Source: Mycobacterium sp.
GTDB taxonomy: Bacteria > Actinomycetota > Actinomycetes > Mycobacteriales > Mycobacteriaceae
Assembly (NCBI GenBank): GCA_003987775.1
Contig: RXJD01000081.1
Location: 1 to 41,827, forward strand
DNA length: 41,827 nt
Direction: 5' to 3'
Shown here: positions 17,289 through 25,597 of the stretch, piece by piece
Position numbering within the stretch: the stretch's first letter is position 1
Layout: each line of letters starts with the position of its first letter
Made by a program: the position numbers and the translations under genes
Notes under the pieces: model-generated
Databases searched by the model: none
Seen by the model: only the letters and a program-made list of their open reading frames with translations
Told to the model about the DNA's origin: nothing

Positions 17289-18239
17289 TCAGGGTTGCCG
17301 CTTGTCCGCAGCCCGGATTTCCGGCGCATCGCGCCAGTCCTCGAGCCCGTACTCGACGGTTCCATAGGAAAGCTTTCCGCCCGTCACCTCACCCCAGTGC
17401 GCATGGTTGAGCTGGTGGATCTTGAAGCAACCGTCCAGCGCGGTGGTGAATCCCATGGCGTCGACGGTCTGATTGACCGACTCCTTGATCAGCAGCGCCG
17501 CCATCGTCGGCACCTTGGCGACCCGCCGCGCGAACGCGATGGTGCTGTCCGTCAGATCATCGGCAGGGAACACCTTGCTGACCATGCCGAGCCGGTGCGC
17601 TTCGTCGGCTCCGATCGAATCCCCGGTCAGTAGCAGCTCCTTGGCCTTGCGCGGCCCGAACTCCCACGGATGGCCGAAGTATTCGACCCCACACATGCCC
17701 AACCGGGTGCCGACCACGTCGGCGAAGACCGTGTCCTCGCTCGCGACGATGAGATCGCAGCACCACGCCAACATCAGACCCGCCGACAGGACGGTGCCGT
17801 GCACCTGGGCGATGGTGATTTTGCGCAGGTTGCGCCACCGTTTGGTGTTTTCGAAGTAGTAGTGCCACTCCTGACGGTTGCGCGACTCGACGCCGCCGAA
17901 GGTTCCGCCGTTGCATCGATAAGTGGGGTGCTGGCCGGGTCCCGCGGTGCGTTCGCGCACGTCGTCGGACGAGCCGAGGTCGTGTCCGGCCGAGAATCCA
18001 GGGCCGGCACCGCGCAGGATCACCACCCGAACCGTGTCGTCGGCCTCCGCGAGCTCGAACGCCGCGCCCAGCTCCACCAGCAGTCCACGGGTCTGGGCGT
18101 TGCGCTGCTTCGGGCGGTCGAGGGTGATGATCGCAATCAGCCCGTCGTCGCACGTCTCGTAGCGGATGAAACGGAAGTCTCCGACGGGACGCTCCCCGTT
18201 GGACCGGTGATCGACCGGACCGATCCCGGTGACACTCAT
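17289..18239 (-). CDS. echA13: Crotonase-fold protein EchA13
   Basis: Crotonase superfamily protein of 316 aa (about 318 in M. tuberculosis). The oxyanion-hole segments are present: FSAGHDL near 82-88 and VHGTVLSAGLMLAWCCD near 147-162. Both glutamates of classic enoyl-CoA hydratases appear replaced: the GGGCE glutamate aligns with Met in SAGLML, and the PEI glutamate aligns with the VVG of ADVVGTRLGM. It may therefore do another crotonase reaction (isomerisation, hydrolysis or decarboxylation) or be non-catalytic. Start ATG 18239, with AAGGAG 6 bases upstream. It is the first gene of the leftward fadE operon and faces melF across the 228-bp Mce3R control region. Confidence 0.9.
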   Translation of the reverse strand: MSVTGIGPVDHRSNGERPVGDFRFIRYETCDDGLIAIITLDRPKQRNAQTRGLLVELGAAFELAEADDTVRVVILRGAGPGFSAGHDLGSSDDVRERTAGPGQHPTYRCNGGTFGGVESRNRQEWHYYFENTKRWRNLRKITIAQVHGTVLSAGLMLAWCCDLIVASEDTVFADVVGTRLGMCGVEYFGHPWEFGPRKAKELLLTGDSIGADEAHRLGMVSKVFPADDLTDSTIAFARRVAKVPTMAALLIKESVNQTVDAMGFTTALDGCFKIHQLNHAHWGEVTGGKLSYGTVEYGLEDWRDAPEIRAADKRQP

Positions 18240-18294
18240 GGCTACTCCTTGCTGCCGACTGCGTGACGTGTGCGAGGCTACGCGGAAGTTCCAC

Positions 18295-18300
18295 ATTATG
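18295..18300 (-). promoter_or_regulatory. Candidate -10 box for echA13
   Basis: On the minus strand this reads CATAAT, five of six bases of the consensus TATAAT, about 55 bases before the echA13 ATG. It overlaps the outer end (block 3) of the 88-bp element, so a repressor bound there would cover it. No convincing -35 lies 17 bases further up. Confidence 0.45.
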
Positions 18301-18385
18301 TCCATAGCCAATACGCCGATTCTGGACATCTTGGTCTGCGAATTACCAAGCAAAAAGCATCTTGTGTACAACGAAGTATCTTGCT
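18298..18385 (-). promoter_or_regulatory. Composite 88-bp element A, candidate Mce3R operator (echA13/melF)
   Basis: Read on the minus strand, the element has three blocks: AGCAAGATAC (positions 1-10), TTTTGCTTGGTAATT (31-45) and GCGTATTGGCTATGGACAT (70-88). The same three blocks at exactly the same spacing occur before yrbE3A (30376-30463); by hand count 61 of 88 bases agree, nearly all block positions among them. A and B point in opposite directions on the chromosome. Inside A, CAAGAT also recurs at element positions 22 and 53. It lies between the two divergent operons known in M. tuberculosis to be repressed by Mce3R. Binding is inferred, not shown. Confidence 0.65.
18377..18382 (+). promoter_or_regulatory. 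Candidate -10 box for melF
   Basis: TATCTT fits TANNNT and is the reverse complement of the core of element block 1. It would start transcription near 18389, leaving a leader of about 79 bases before the melF ATG. The same hexamer from block 1 of element C serves as a candidate -10 for the NTF2-like gene at 27224, which supports the idea. TACTGT at 18388-18393 is an alternative. Confidence 0.35.
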
Positions 18386-18467
18386 AGTACTGTGTTATAC
18401 CTAGATACGAGCCAACCGCGGCGCGCCGGAATCCCGGCCCGGGTACACACGACAAGAAGGGTTAACG

Positions 18468-19577
18468 ATGGAGATCGGAATCTTCCTGATGCCGGCCCAC
18501 CCACCGGAGCGCACTCTGTACGACGCGACCCAGTGGGACCTCGACATCATCGAGCTGGCCGACCAGCTCGGGTATGTCGAAGCCTGGGTGGGTGAACACT
18601 TCACTGTGCCCTGGGAGCCGATCTGCGCGCCCGATCTGTTACTGGCCCAGGCGCTGTTGCGCACCAAGCACATCAAGCTCGCGCCCGGTGCCCACCTGCT
18701 GCCGTACCACCACCCGGTCGAATTGGCGCACCGGGTAGCGTATTTCGACCATCTCGCCCAGGGCCGCTTCATGTTGGGCGTGGGCGCCAGCGGCATCCCC
18801 GGCGACTGGGCCCTGTATGACGTCGACGGCAAGAACGGCGAGCACCGCGAGATGACTCGCGAGGCACTGGAGATCATGCTGCGCATCTGGACCGAGGACC
18901 AGCCGTGGGAACACCGCGGAAAGTACTGGAACGCCAACGGGATTGCGCCGATGTTCGAAGGGCTGATGAAACGCCACATCAAGCCGTTCCAGAGTCCACA
19001 CCCGCCCATCGGGGTCACCGGTTTCAGCGCCGGCTCCGAAACGCTGAAGCTGGCAGGCGAACGGGGTTATCTGCCAATGAGTTTGGACCTCAACACCGAA
19101 TACGTCGCCACCCACTGGGATGCGGTGCTGGAGGGAGCCGAGCGCAGTGGGCGCACCCCGGACCGCCGCGACTGGCGCCTGGTGCGTGAGGTGCTGGTGG
19201 CCGAAACCGACGAACAGGCCTTCCGTTACGCCGTGGACGGCGCCATGGGCCGGGCCATGCGCGAGTACACGCTGCCCACCTTCCGGATGTTCGGCATGAC
19301 CAAGTTCTACAAACACCACCCGTCGGTGGCCGACGACGACGTGACCGCGGAATACCTGGCCGAGAACACCTTTGTGGTCGGCTCGGTGGAGACCGTCGTG
19401 GACAAACTCGAAGCAACCTATGACCAGGTCGGCGGGTTCGGCCACCTGTTGGTGCTCGGGTTCGACTACCGGGACGACCCGGGGCCGTGGAAAGAGTCAC
19501 TTCGCCTCCTGGCGGAAGAGGTCATGCCGAGACTCAACGCCCGCATCGCCAGGAAACCGGTGGCCCTGGTCGTCTAG
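18468..19577 (+). CDS. melF: Luciferase-like flavin-dependent monooxygenase MelF (Rv1936-like)
   Basis: LLM-class flavin monooxygenase of 369 aa, the length I recall for Rv1936/MelF. It starts with the TIM-barrel strand MEIGIFLMP, followed by VEAWVGEHF (the family's xxEHH-type active-site segment), RFMLGVGASGIPGDW, HPPIGVTGFSAGSETLKLAGERG and a late FVVGSVETVVDKLE. Such enzymes use reduced FMN and O2 supplied by a separate reductase to oxidise an organic substrate. The ATG at 18468 has AAGAAGG about 7 bases upstream. It is the first gene of the mel operon, which in M. marinum and M. tuberculosis is linked to resistance to oxidative and nitrosative stress. MelG or MelI may supply its reduced flavin. 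Confidence 0.9.
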   Translation: MEIGIFLMPAHPPERTLYDATQWDLDIIELADQLGYVEAWVGEHFTVPWEPICAPDLLLAQALLRTKHIKLAPGAHLLPYHHPVELAHRVAYFDHLAQGRFMLGVGASGIPGDWALYDVDGKNGEHREMTREALEIMLRIWTEDQPWEHRGKYWNANGIAPMFEGLMKRHIKPFQSPHPPIGVTGFSAGSETLKLAGERGYLPMSLDLNTEYVATHWDAVLEGAERSGRTPDRRDWRLVREVLVAETDEQAFRYAVDGAMGRAMREYTLPTFRMFGMTKFYKHHPSVADDDVTAEYLAENTFVVGSVETVVDKLEATYDQVGGFGHLLVLGFDYRDDPGPWKESLRLLAEEVMPRLNARIARKPVALVV

Positions 19578-19600
19578 CGCACTCTAGGAAGGGCACCGCA

Positions 19601-22126
19601 ATGTCGATTCCAACGTCGATTCGCCAAGTCACCGTCGGTTACGCGGACGGAACAGCCAGGACAATGCCCGTGCGGGCGGACCAGTCGATACTGGATGCCG
19701 CCGAAGAACACGGTGTTGCCATCGTCAACGAATGCCAGAGCGGCATCTGCGGCACCTGCGTGGCCAGTTGCCCCTCCGGGCAGTACGAGATGGGGCGCAC
19801 CGAGGGCCTGTCCGACGTGGAGCGTGCGGCACGAAAGATATTGACGTGCCAGACATTCGCCACCACGGACTGCCGCATCGAGCTGCAGTACCCGGCCGAC
19901 GACAACGCCGCGCACCTGGTCGCCGGCGACGGTGTGGTGACCGGCGTCGAGCTGGTGTCGTCCAGCACGGCCATCCTGACAGTTGACGTCTCCGGGCTGG
20001 GCACGCCGGTGCGTTACAAGGCCGGCCAGTTCGCACAGCTACAGGTGCCCGGCACCGACACCTGGCGGAACTACTCCTACGCCCATCCCGACGGCCGCTC
20101 TGAACTGGAGTTCATCATCCGGTTGCTGCCCGACGGCGTCATGTCGAACTATCTCCGCGATCGCGCCAAGCCCGGCGACCGAATCACCATGCGCTGCAGC
20201 AAGGGCAGCTTCTACCTACGTCCGGTCGCGCGACCGGTGATCCTGGTCGCCGGGGGCACGGGTCTGTCGGCGATCCTGGCGATGGCAGGCAGTCTGTCGC
20301 CGGACACCAACCAACCGGTCTATCTGCTCTACGGGGTCACTGCGGCCGATGATCTGTGCAAGCTCGACGAACTCACCGAGTTGCGGCGTCGCGTCGCCGC
20401 CCTCGAGGTGCACGTCATCGTCACGAACTCGGACGCCGGCTGGGACGGGCGAACCGGGATGGTGACCGACCTGCTCGACGAACGGATGCTGGCCGGCGGC
20501 GATGCCGACGTCTATCTGTGCGGTCCGGCAGCGATGGTTGAGGCTACTCGAAGATGGCTGGACGACAACGGTTTCCAGCGCGTCGGTCTCTACTACGAGA
20601 AGTTCGTTCCCAGTGGCGCCGCCCGCCGGCGCGCCCCGTCGCGCCTGGACTACGCAGCCGTGGACATCGGCGAGGTACGCCGGCGCGGCCGCGGCACCGC
20701 GGTCGTGATCGGCGGCAGCATCGCCGGCATCGCGGCGGCAAAGGTGTGCAGCGAAACCTTCGAACGCGTCATCGTGCTGGAGAAGGACGACCCACACCGC
20801 CGCCGCGAAGGCAGACCGGGTGCCGCGCAGGGCTGGCATCTACATCACCTGCTCACCGCCGGGCAGATCGAGCTGGAGCGATTCTTTCCCGGCATCGTCG
20901 ACGACATGGTCCGCGAGGGCGCGTTCAAGGTCGACATGGCAGCCCAGTACCGGATCCGGCTGGGCGGCTCGTGGAAGAAGCCCGGCACGAGTGACATCGA
21001 AATCGTCTGCGCCGGCAGGCCCCTGCTGGAATGGTGCGTACGGCGCCGGCTGGACGACGAACCGCGCGTCGACTTCCGTTACGAATCCGAGGTCACCGAC
21101 CTGGTGTTCGACCGTGAGAACAATGCCGTCATCGGCGTCGCCGTCGGCTCTGAATCCGAGGTGATCCCAGCGGAGTTCGTCGTCGACGCATCCGGCAAGA
21201 ACACTCGGGTGCCGGAATTCCTGGACCGCATCGGAATCGGCGCCCCCGAAGTCGAGCAGGACATCATCAATTGCTTCTACTCCACGATGCAGCACCACGT
21301 TCCACCCGAGCGGCAGTGGCAGGACAAGGTCATGGTGATCTGTTACGCGTATCGTCCGTTCGAGGACACGTACGCGGCGCAGTATTACATCGACAGCAGC
21401 CGCACGCTGTTGTCCACCTCGCTGGTGGCCTACAACTGCTATTCGCCACCGCGAACCGCCAAGGAGTTCCGCGAGTTCGCCGATATCATGCCGTCGCCGG
21501 TAGTGGGGGAGAACATCGACGGTCTGGAACCGGCCTCACCGATCTACAACTTCCGCTACCCGAACATGCTGCGGCTGCACTACGAGAAGAAGCGCAATCT
21601 GCCGCGCGCCCTGGTTGCCGTCGGTGACGCCTACACCAGCGCTGACCCAGTGTCGGGCCTGGGAATGAGCCTGGCGCTCAAGGAAGTCAGGGAGATGCAG
21701 CTGCTGCTGGCCAAGTACGGACCAGGGCACCGGGACCTGCCTCGCCGCTACTACCGGTCGATCGCCAAGATGGCCGACACCGCCTGGTTTGTGATCCGCG
21801 AACAGAACCTGCGGTTCGACTGGATGAAGGACGTGAACAAGAAGCGCCCGTTCTACTTCGGCGTGCTCACCTGGTACATGGACCGCCTGCTGGAGCTGGT
21901 GCACGACGACCTCGACGCCTACCGCGAGTTCCTCGCCGTGGTCCACCTGGTCAAGCCACCACTGGCACTGATGAAGCCGGGCATCGCCGGACGCGTCATC
22001 GGCAAATGGGCTCGCACCAGGCTCTCGGGGGAGAAGACCCTGATCGCCCGAAACTACGAAAACCGTTCGATACCAACTCAGCCCGCCCACGAGCTGGTGG
22101 GCGCGGCCGCAGGTGACGGACATTAA
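19601..22126 (+). CDS. melG: MelG: ferredoxin-reductase / flavoprotein monooxygenase fusion (Rv1937-like)
   Basis: Large redox protein of 841 aa (839 recalled for Rv1937). Residues 1-95 are a plant-type 2Fe-2S ferredoxin with Cys45, Cys50, Cys53 and Cys83. Residues 105-335 are a BenC-like reductase with the FAD motif RNYSY near 156-160, the NAD-binding VAGGTGLSA near 216-225 and YLCGPAAM near 305-312. Residues 365-841 are a second FAD domain with a Rossmann motif (VVIGGSIAGIAAA), DASGKNTRVPEF and the late GDAYTSADPVSGLGMS motif of halogenase/hydroxylase-type flavoproteins. It thus joins an electron-supply chain to a possible oxygenase. Start ATG 19601, preceded by AGGAAGGG; 23 bp after melF. 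Substrate unknown. Confidence 0.9.
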   Translation: MSIPTSIRQVTVGYADGTARTMPVRADQSILDAAEEHGVAIVNECQSGICGTCVASCPSGQYEMGRTEGLSDVERAARKILTCQTFATTDCRIELQYPADDNAAHLVAGDGVVTGVELVSSSTAILTVDVSGLGTPVRYKAGQFAQLQVPGTDTWRNYSYAHPDGRSELEFIIRLLPDGVMSNYLRDRAKPGDRITMRCSKGSFYLRPVARPVILVAGGTGLSAILAMAGSLSPDTNQPVYLLYGVTAADDLCKLDELTELRRRVAALEVHVIVTNSDAGWDGRTGMVTDLLDERMLAGGDADVYLCGPAAMVEATRRWLDDNGFQRVGLYYEKFVPSGAARRRAPSRLDYAAVDIGEVRRRGRGTAVVIGGSIAGIAAAKVCSETFERVIVLEKDDPHRRREGRPGAAQGWHLHHLLTAGQIELERFFPGIVDDMVREGAFKVDMAAQYRIRLGGSWKKPGTSDIEIVCAGRPLLEWCVRRRLDDEPRVDFRYESEVTDLVFDRENNAVIGVAVGSESEVIPAEFVVDASGKNTRVPEFLDRIGIGAPEVEQDIINCFYSTMQHHVPPERQWQDKVMVICYAYRPFEDTYAAQYYIDSSRTLLSTSLVAYNCYSPPRTAKEFREFADIMPSPVVGENIDGLEPASPIYNFRYPNMLRLHYEKKRNLPRALVAVGDAYTSADPVSGLGMSLALKEVREMQLLLAKYGPGHRDLPRRYYRSIAKMADTAWFVIREQNLRFDWMKDVNKKRPFYFGVLTWYMDRLLELVHDDLDAYREFLAVVHLVKPPLALMKPGIAGRVIGKWARTRLSGEKTLIARNYENRSIPTQPAHELVGAAAGDGH

Positions 22127-22139
22127 GGGAGACGTGAGC

Positions 22140-23201
22140 ATGCTGCATCGGATCTTGAACTGCCGGGGCACCCGGATCCACGCGGTGGAGGCCGGACCCC
22201 AGGATGCCGGGGCGCCGCTGGTGGTGCTGATTCACGGCTTTCCAGAGTCGTGGTACTCGTGGCGCCACCAGATTCCTGCTCTGGCCGCCGCCGGTTACCG
22301 GGTGGTTGCCATCGATCAACGCGGCTACGGACGTTCGTCGAAGTACTTCCTGAACTCCGCCTACCGCATTCACGAACTCGTCGGCGACATCGTCGGCGTC
22401 GTTGACGCCTACGGCGCGGACACCGCGTTCGTCGTCGGGCACGACTGGGGCGCACCGGTTGCCTGGACGTTCGCCTGGCTGCATCCACAGCGGTGCGCCG
22501 GTGTGGTCGGCATCAGCGTTCCCTTTGCCGGGCGCGGCGTGATCGGGTTGCCGGGCAGTCCTTTCGGTGAACACCGTCCCAACGACTACCACCTGGAACT
22601 GGCCGGCGAAGGGCGGGTCTGGTACCAGGATTACTTCTCCGCACAGGACGGCGTCATCGCCGAGATCGAAGAAGACGTCCGGTCCTGGCTCCTCGGCCTG
22701 ACGTACACGGTCTCCGGTGACGGGATGATCGCGGCGACCAAGGCCGCCGTCGATGCCGGCGTCGATCTGGCCGCCATGGACCCGATCGACGTGATCCGTG
22801 CGGGCCCGCTCTGCATGGCCGAAGGCGCGAAACTCAAAGACGCGTTCGTCTATCCCGAAACCATGCCGTCCTGGTTCACCGACACCGACCTCGACTTCTA
22901 TGCAGCGGAGTTCGAGCGCTCCGGCTTCGGCGGGCCGTTGAGCTTCTACCACAACATCGACAACGACTGGCACGACCTCGCAGACCAGGAAGGCAAACCG
23001 CTCACGCCACCGGCTCTGTTCATCGGCGGACAGTACGACGTCGGCACCACCTGGGGAGCCGAGGCCGTGGAGCGGGCGGACGAGGTCATGTCGGACTTCC
23101 GCGGCACCCACATGGTCGCCGATGTCGGTCACTGGATTCAGCAGGAAGCACCCGAGGAAACCAACCGGTTGCTGCTGAACTTCCTTGACGGAGTCCGCTA
23201 G
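22140..23201 (+). CDS. ephB: Epoxide hydrolase EphB / MelH (Rv1938-like)
   Basis: Alpha/beta-hydrolase fold epoxide hydrolase of 353 aa, very close in sequence and length to M. tuberculosis EphB (356 aa) as I recall it. The oxyanion segment is HGFPESW at 32-38; the nucleophile is Asp102 in GHDWGAP; the lid tyrosines are Tyr162 and Tyr270; the charge relay is Asp300 and His331. It opens epoxides to diols by way of an ester intermediate. The start is taken as ATG 22140, with AAGGGAG 8 bases before it; GTG 22134 and GTG 22113, which overlaps melG, are alternatives. In the mel operon it may detoxify epoxides formed by the flavin oxygenases or by lipid peroxidation. Confidence 0.95.
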   Translation: MLHRILNCRGTRIHAVEAGPQDAGAPLVVLIHGFPESWYSWRHQIPALAAAGYRVVAIDQRGYGRSSKYFLNSAYRIHELVGDIVGVVDAYGADTAFVVGHDWGAPVAWTFAWLHPQRCAGVVGISVPFAGRGVIGLPGSPFGEHRPNDYHLELAGEGRVWYQDYFSAQDGVIAEIEEDVRSWLLGLTYTVSGDGMIAATKAAVDAGVDLAAMDPIDVIRAGPLCMAEGAKLKDAFVYPETMPSWFTDTDLDFYAAEFERSGFGGPLSFYHNIDNDWHDLADQEGKPLTPPALFIGGQYDVGTTWGAEAVERADEVMSDFRGTHMVADVGHWIQQEAPEETNRLLLNFLDGVR

Positions 23202-23203
23202 TC

Positions 23204-23716
23204 ATGGTCGAGCTGACGGCCGATCGTCTCGACGGCACCGCGCTGCGCCGGGCCTTCGGTTGTTTCCCGTCCGGGGTGGTCGCGCTCTGCGCTGCCGAGA
23301 ACGGGGTCCCGGTCGGCATGGCCGCCAGTACTTTCACGGCGGTATCTCTTGAGCCCCCGCTGGTATCGGTCTGCATTCAGCGAAGTTCGACGACGTGGCC
23401 GCGGCTACGGGAGCGGCCTTTCCTGGGTGTCAGTGTGCTGGCCGAGGGACACGACGACGCATGTATCAGCCTGTCCCGCAAGACCGGAGACCGATTCACC
23501 GGAGTGCCGTGGATCGAGTTGCCCAGCGGGGCGGTGGTGGTCCACGGATCCGCGGCGCGGCTCGACTGTTGCCTGCGCGACGAGATCCCGGCCGGCGACC
23601 ACCTCATCGCCTTGCTCGAAATCCGTTCGCTGTGCGCCGATCCCGGCACCCCGCCGCTGGTCTTCCACGGCAGCCGATTTCACCGACTTGCAACTGCTGG
23701 GGGAGAAAGCACATGA
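23204..23716 (+). CDS. melI: Flavin reductase-like protein MelI (Rv1939-like)
   Basis: Protein of 170 aa (171 recalled for Rv1939) of the flavin reductase-like domain family. Landmarks are LRRAFGCFPSGVVALCA at about 10-26, GMAASTFTAVSLEPPLVSVCI with the flavin-contacting serine/threonine residues, FLGVSVLAEG, and a C-terminal PLVFHGSRFHRL. These enzymes reduce free FMN or FAD with NAD(P)H and pass it to a partner oxygenase, here most simply MelF. The ATG is 2 bp after the ephB stop, and the last codon overlaps the melJ start as ATGA, so translation is coupled on both sides. Confidence 0.88.
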   Translation: MVELTADRLDGTALRRAFGCFPSGVVALCAAENGVPVGMAASTFTAVSLEPPLVSVCIQRSSTTWPRLRERPFLGVSVLAEGHDDACISLSRKTGDRFTGVPWIELPSGAVVVHGSAARLDCCLRDEIPAGDHLIALLEIRSLCADPGTPPLVFHGSRFHRLATAGGEST

Positions 23717-24783
23717 AGACCACCGACGTGCGAGTCCGGCGTGCGATCACCGCGATCGCGGCCGGACAACCCGTCGTGCTCACCGACGGCACCGACGGTG
23801 ACGGTTTTCTGGCATTCGCCGCCGAAGCAGCCACGTCGAGCCTGCTGCACTTCGCGGTCCGCCACACCTCGGGCTATGTCCGAGTAGCGTTGCCGGGCAA
23901 CGAGTGTGAGCGACTGCAGCTGCCGCCGATGTGTCATGGCGACAGTCCGGACTGCGTCTCGGTCGACGTACGTGGAACGGGCACCGGCATCTCTGCGGCA
24001 GACCGGGCGAAAACCATTGCGGCACTGGGCTGTGCTGCTACCGTCGGCTCGGATCTGCAACGCCCGGGCCACGTCGTTCCGGTGCAGGCCAACGCAGACG
24101 GGGTGCTGCGACGGCGCGGCGCCGCCGAGGCCGCCGCCGACCTGGCGCGGCTGGCCGGCCGGAGGCCTGCGGCCGGCTTCTGCGAGATCGTCTCCCGCCG
24201 CAACCCCGTGCAGGTCGCCCGTGGTGGCGAGTTGGTCGAGTTCGCACTCGAATACGGGCTCGCGGTGGTCTCCATCTCCGAACTGGTGGCCTACCGGCGG
24301 CGGACCGAACCTCAGGTGGTGCGGCGTGCCGAAGCCGTATTGCCGACCTGGGCCGGGGATGCCCGGGTGCTCGGCTTCCGGGGCGTCCATGACGGAGGCG
24401 AGCATCTCGCGGTGATCATCGGTGCCGCGGATGCGGGCGTGCCGGTGCCGTTGCACGTGCACGTCGAGTGCCTGACCGGCGATGTGTTCGGCTCCAAAGC
24501 TTGTCGATGCAGTGGTGAACTCACCAGTGCACTCAACAGAATGTCGGCACAGGGCAGCGGGGTCGTACTGTACCTGCGCCCGGCCGGACCGCCGCGCGCC
24601 TGTGGCCTGTTCGCACGTGACGAATCCGCTGACCCCACCGCGGAAACCGTCGCCTGGATGCTGCGCGACCTCGGGGTATATGCCCTCAAACTCGCCGAGG
24701 ACATGCCAGGATTTGGGCTGGTGCTGTTCGGGGCGATCCGTGAGCACGGCGTGGATGCCCAACCGTGGGCAGCGGCCGGCTGA
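23713..24783 (+). CDS. ribA1: MelJ/RibA1, degenerate DHBP synthase-GTP cyclohydrolase II homologue
   Basis: Two-domain RibA homologue of 356 aa (353 recalled for RibA1, Rv1940). Residues 1-200 follow the DHBP synthase fold (DVRGTGTGISAADRAKTI, RPGHVVPVQANADGVL), but the acidic magnesium-binding loop, normally RENEGDL, reads TDGDGFL at 27-33, and GHTEA reads GAAEA at 136-140, losing the metal-binding His. Residues 205-356 follow GTP cyclohydrolase II with zinc cysteines Cys253, Cys264 and Cys266, but the RQEGRGIGL segment is PAGPPRACGL and about 30 residues after it are missing. Riboflavin synthesis by this protein is doubtful. ATGA overlap with melI. The longer upstream frame is melI in another frame. 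It might bind flavin or GTP. Confidence 0.88.
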   Translation: MKTTDVRVRRAITAIAAGQPVVLTDGTDGDGFLAFAAEAATSSLLHFAVRHTSGYVRVALPGNECERLQLPPMCHGDSPDCVSVDVRGTGTGISAADRAKTIAALGCAATVGSDLQRPGHVVPVQANADGVLRRRGAAEAAADLARLAGRRPAAGFCEIVSRRNPVQVARGGELVEFALEYGLAVVSISELVAYRRRTEPQVVRRAEAVLPTWAGDARVLGFRGVHDGGEHLAVIIGAADAGVPVPLHVHVECLTGDVFGSKACRCSGELTSALNRMSAQGSGVVLYLRPAGPPRACGLFARDESADPTAETVAWMLRDLGVYALKLAEDMPGFGLVLFGAIREHGVDAQPWAAAG

Positions 24784-24823
24784 GAACCGAAGTAAGACAC
24801 AGACATGAGGCAAAAAGAAGCAC

Positions 24824-25594
24824 ATGACGCATAAAGACCTGGCCGGCAAAGCGGCGATCGTCACCGGGGCGGGCGCAGGCATTGGCCTGGCGGTGGCGCA
24901 ACGGCTTGCCAGCGAGGGCTGTCAGGTGCTCTGCGCGGACATCGACGCCGCGGCAGCCGAAACCGCCGCGACGAAAATCGGTCATGGTGCCGTCGGTCAT
25001 CAAGCCGACGTCAGCGATGAAGAGCAGGTTATCGCCATGGTCCAGGCGTGCGTCACGTTGTTCGGCGGTGTGGACAAGCTCGTCGCCAATGCCGGTGTCG
25101 TTCATTTCGCTTCGCTCATCGACACCTCGGTCCAGGACTTCGACCGCGTCATCGGGATCAATTTGCGTGGGGCCTGGCTCTGCACGAAACACGCAGCGCC
25201 ACAGATGATCAAGCGCGGAGGCGGAGCGATCGTGAACATGTCGTCGCTGGCCGGACATATCGCGGTGGGCGGGTCCGGAGCGTATGGCATGTCCAAGGCC
25301 GCGATCAGCCATCTGAGCCGGATCACAGCCGCCGAGTTGCGTTCGTCCAACATCCGCGCCAATGCGCTGTTGCCCGCCTTCGTCGACACTCCGATGCAGC
25401 AGACAGCGATGACGATGTTCGACGAAGCACTCGGCGAGGGCGGCGCCCGCAGCATGATCGGCCGACTGCAGGGCCGGATGGCAGCACCCGAGGAGATGGC
25501 CAGCATCGTGGCCTTCCTGCTCTCCGACGACGCGTCGATGATCACCGGAACCACCCAGATCGCCGACGGCGGAACCGTCGCCGCGCTGTGGTGA
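24824..25594 (+). CDS. melK: Short-chain dehydrogenase/reductase MelK (Rv1941-like)
   Basis: Classical SDR of 256 aa, the same length as Rv1941 from memory. It has TGAGAGIG near 16-23, ADVSDEEQV, the ANAGV motif near 88, a catalytic serine in NMSSLAGH, and YGMSK with the Tyr-Lys pair. It ends ITGTTQIADGGTV, the usual SDR C terminus. Start ATG 24824, preceded by a purine run (AAAAAGAAG). It follows melJ by 40 bp and is the last mel gene. Its stop lies 3 bp from the convergent mce3R stop. It probably oxidises or reduces a product of the earlier mel enzymes. Confidence 0.9.
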   Translation: MTHKDLAGKAAIVTGAGAGIGLAVAQRLASEGCQVLCADIDAAAAETAATKIGHGAVGHQADVSDEEQVIAMVQACVTLFGGVDKLVANAGVVHFASLIDTSVQDFDRVIGINLRGAWLCTKHAAPQMIKRGGGAIVNMSSLAGHIAVGGSGAYGMSKAAISHLSRITAAELRSSNIRANALLPAFVDTPMQQTAMTMFDEALGEGGARSMIGRLQGRMAAPEEMASIVAFLLSDDASMITGTTQIADGGTVAALW

Positions 25595-25597
25595 AGC

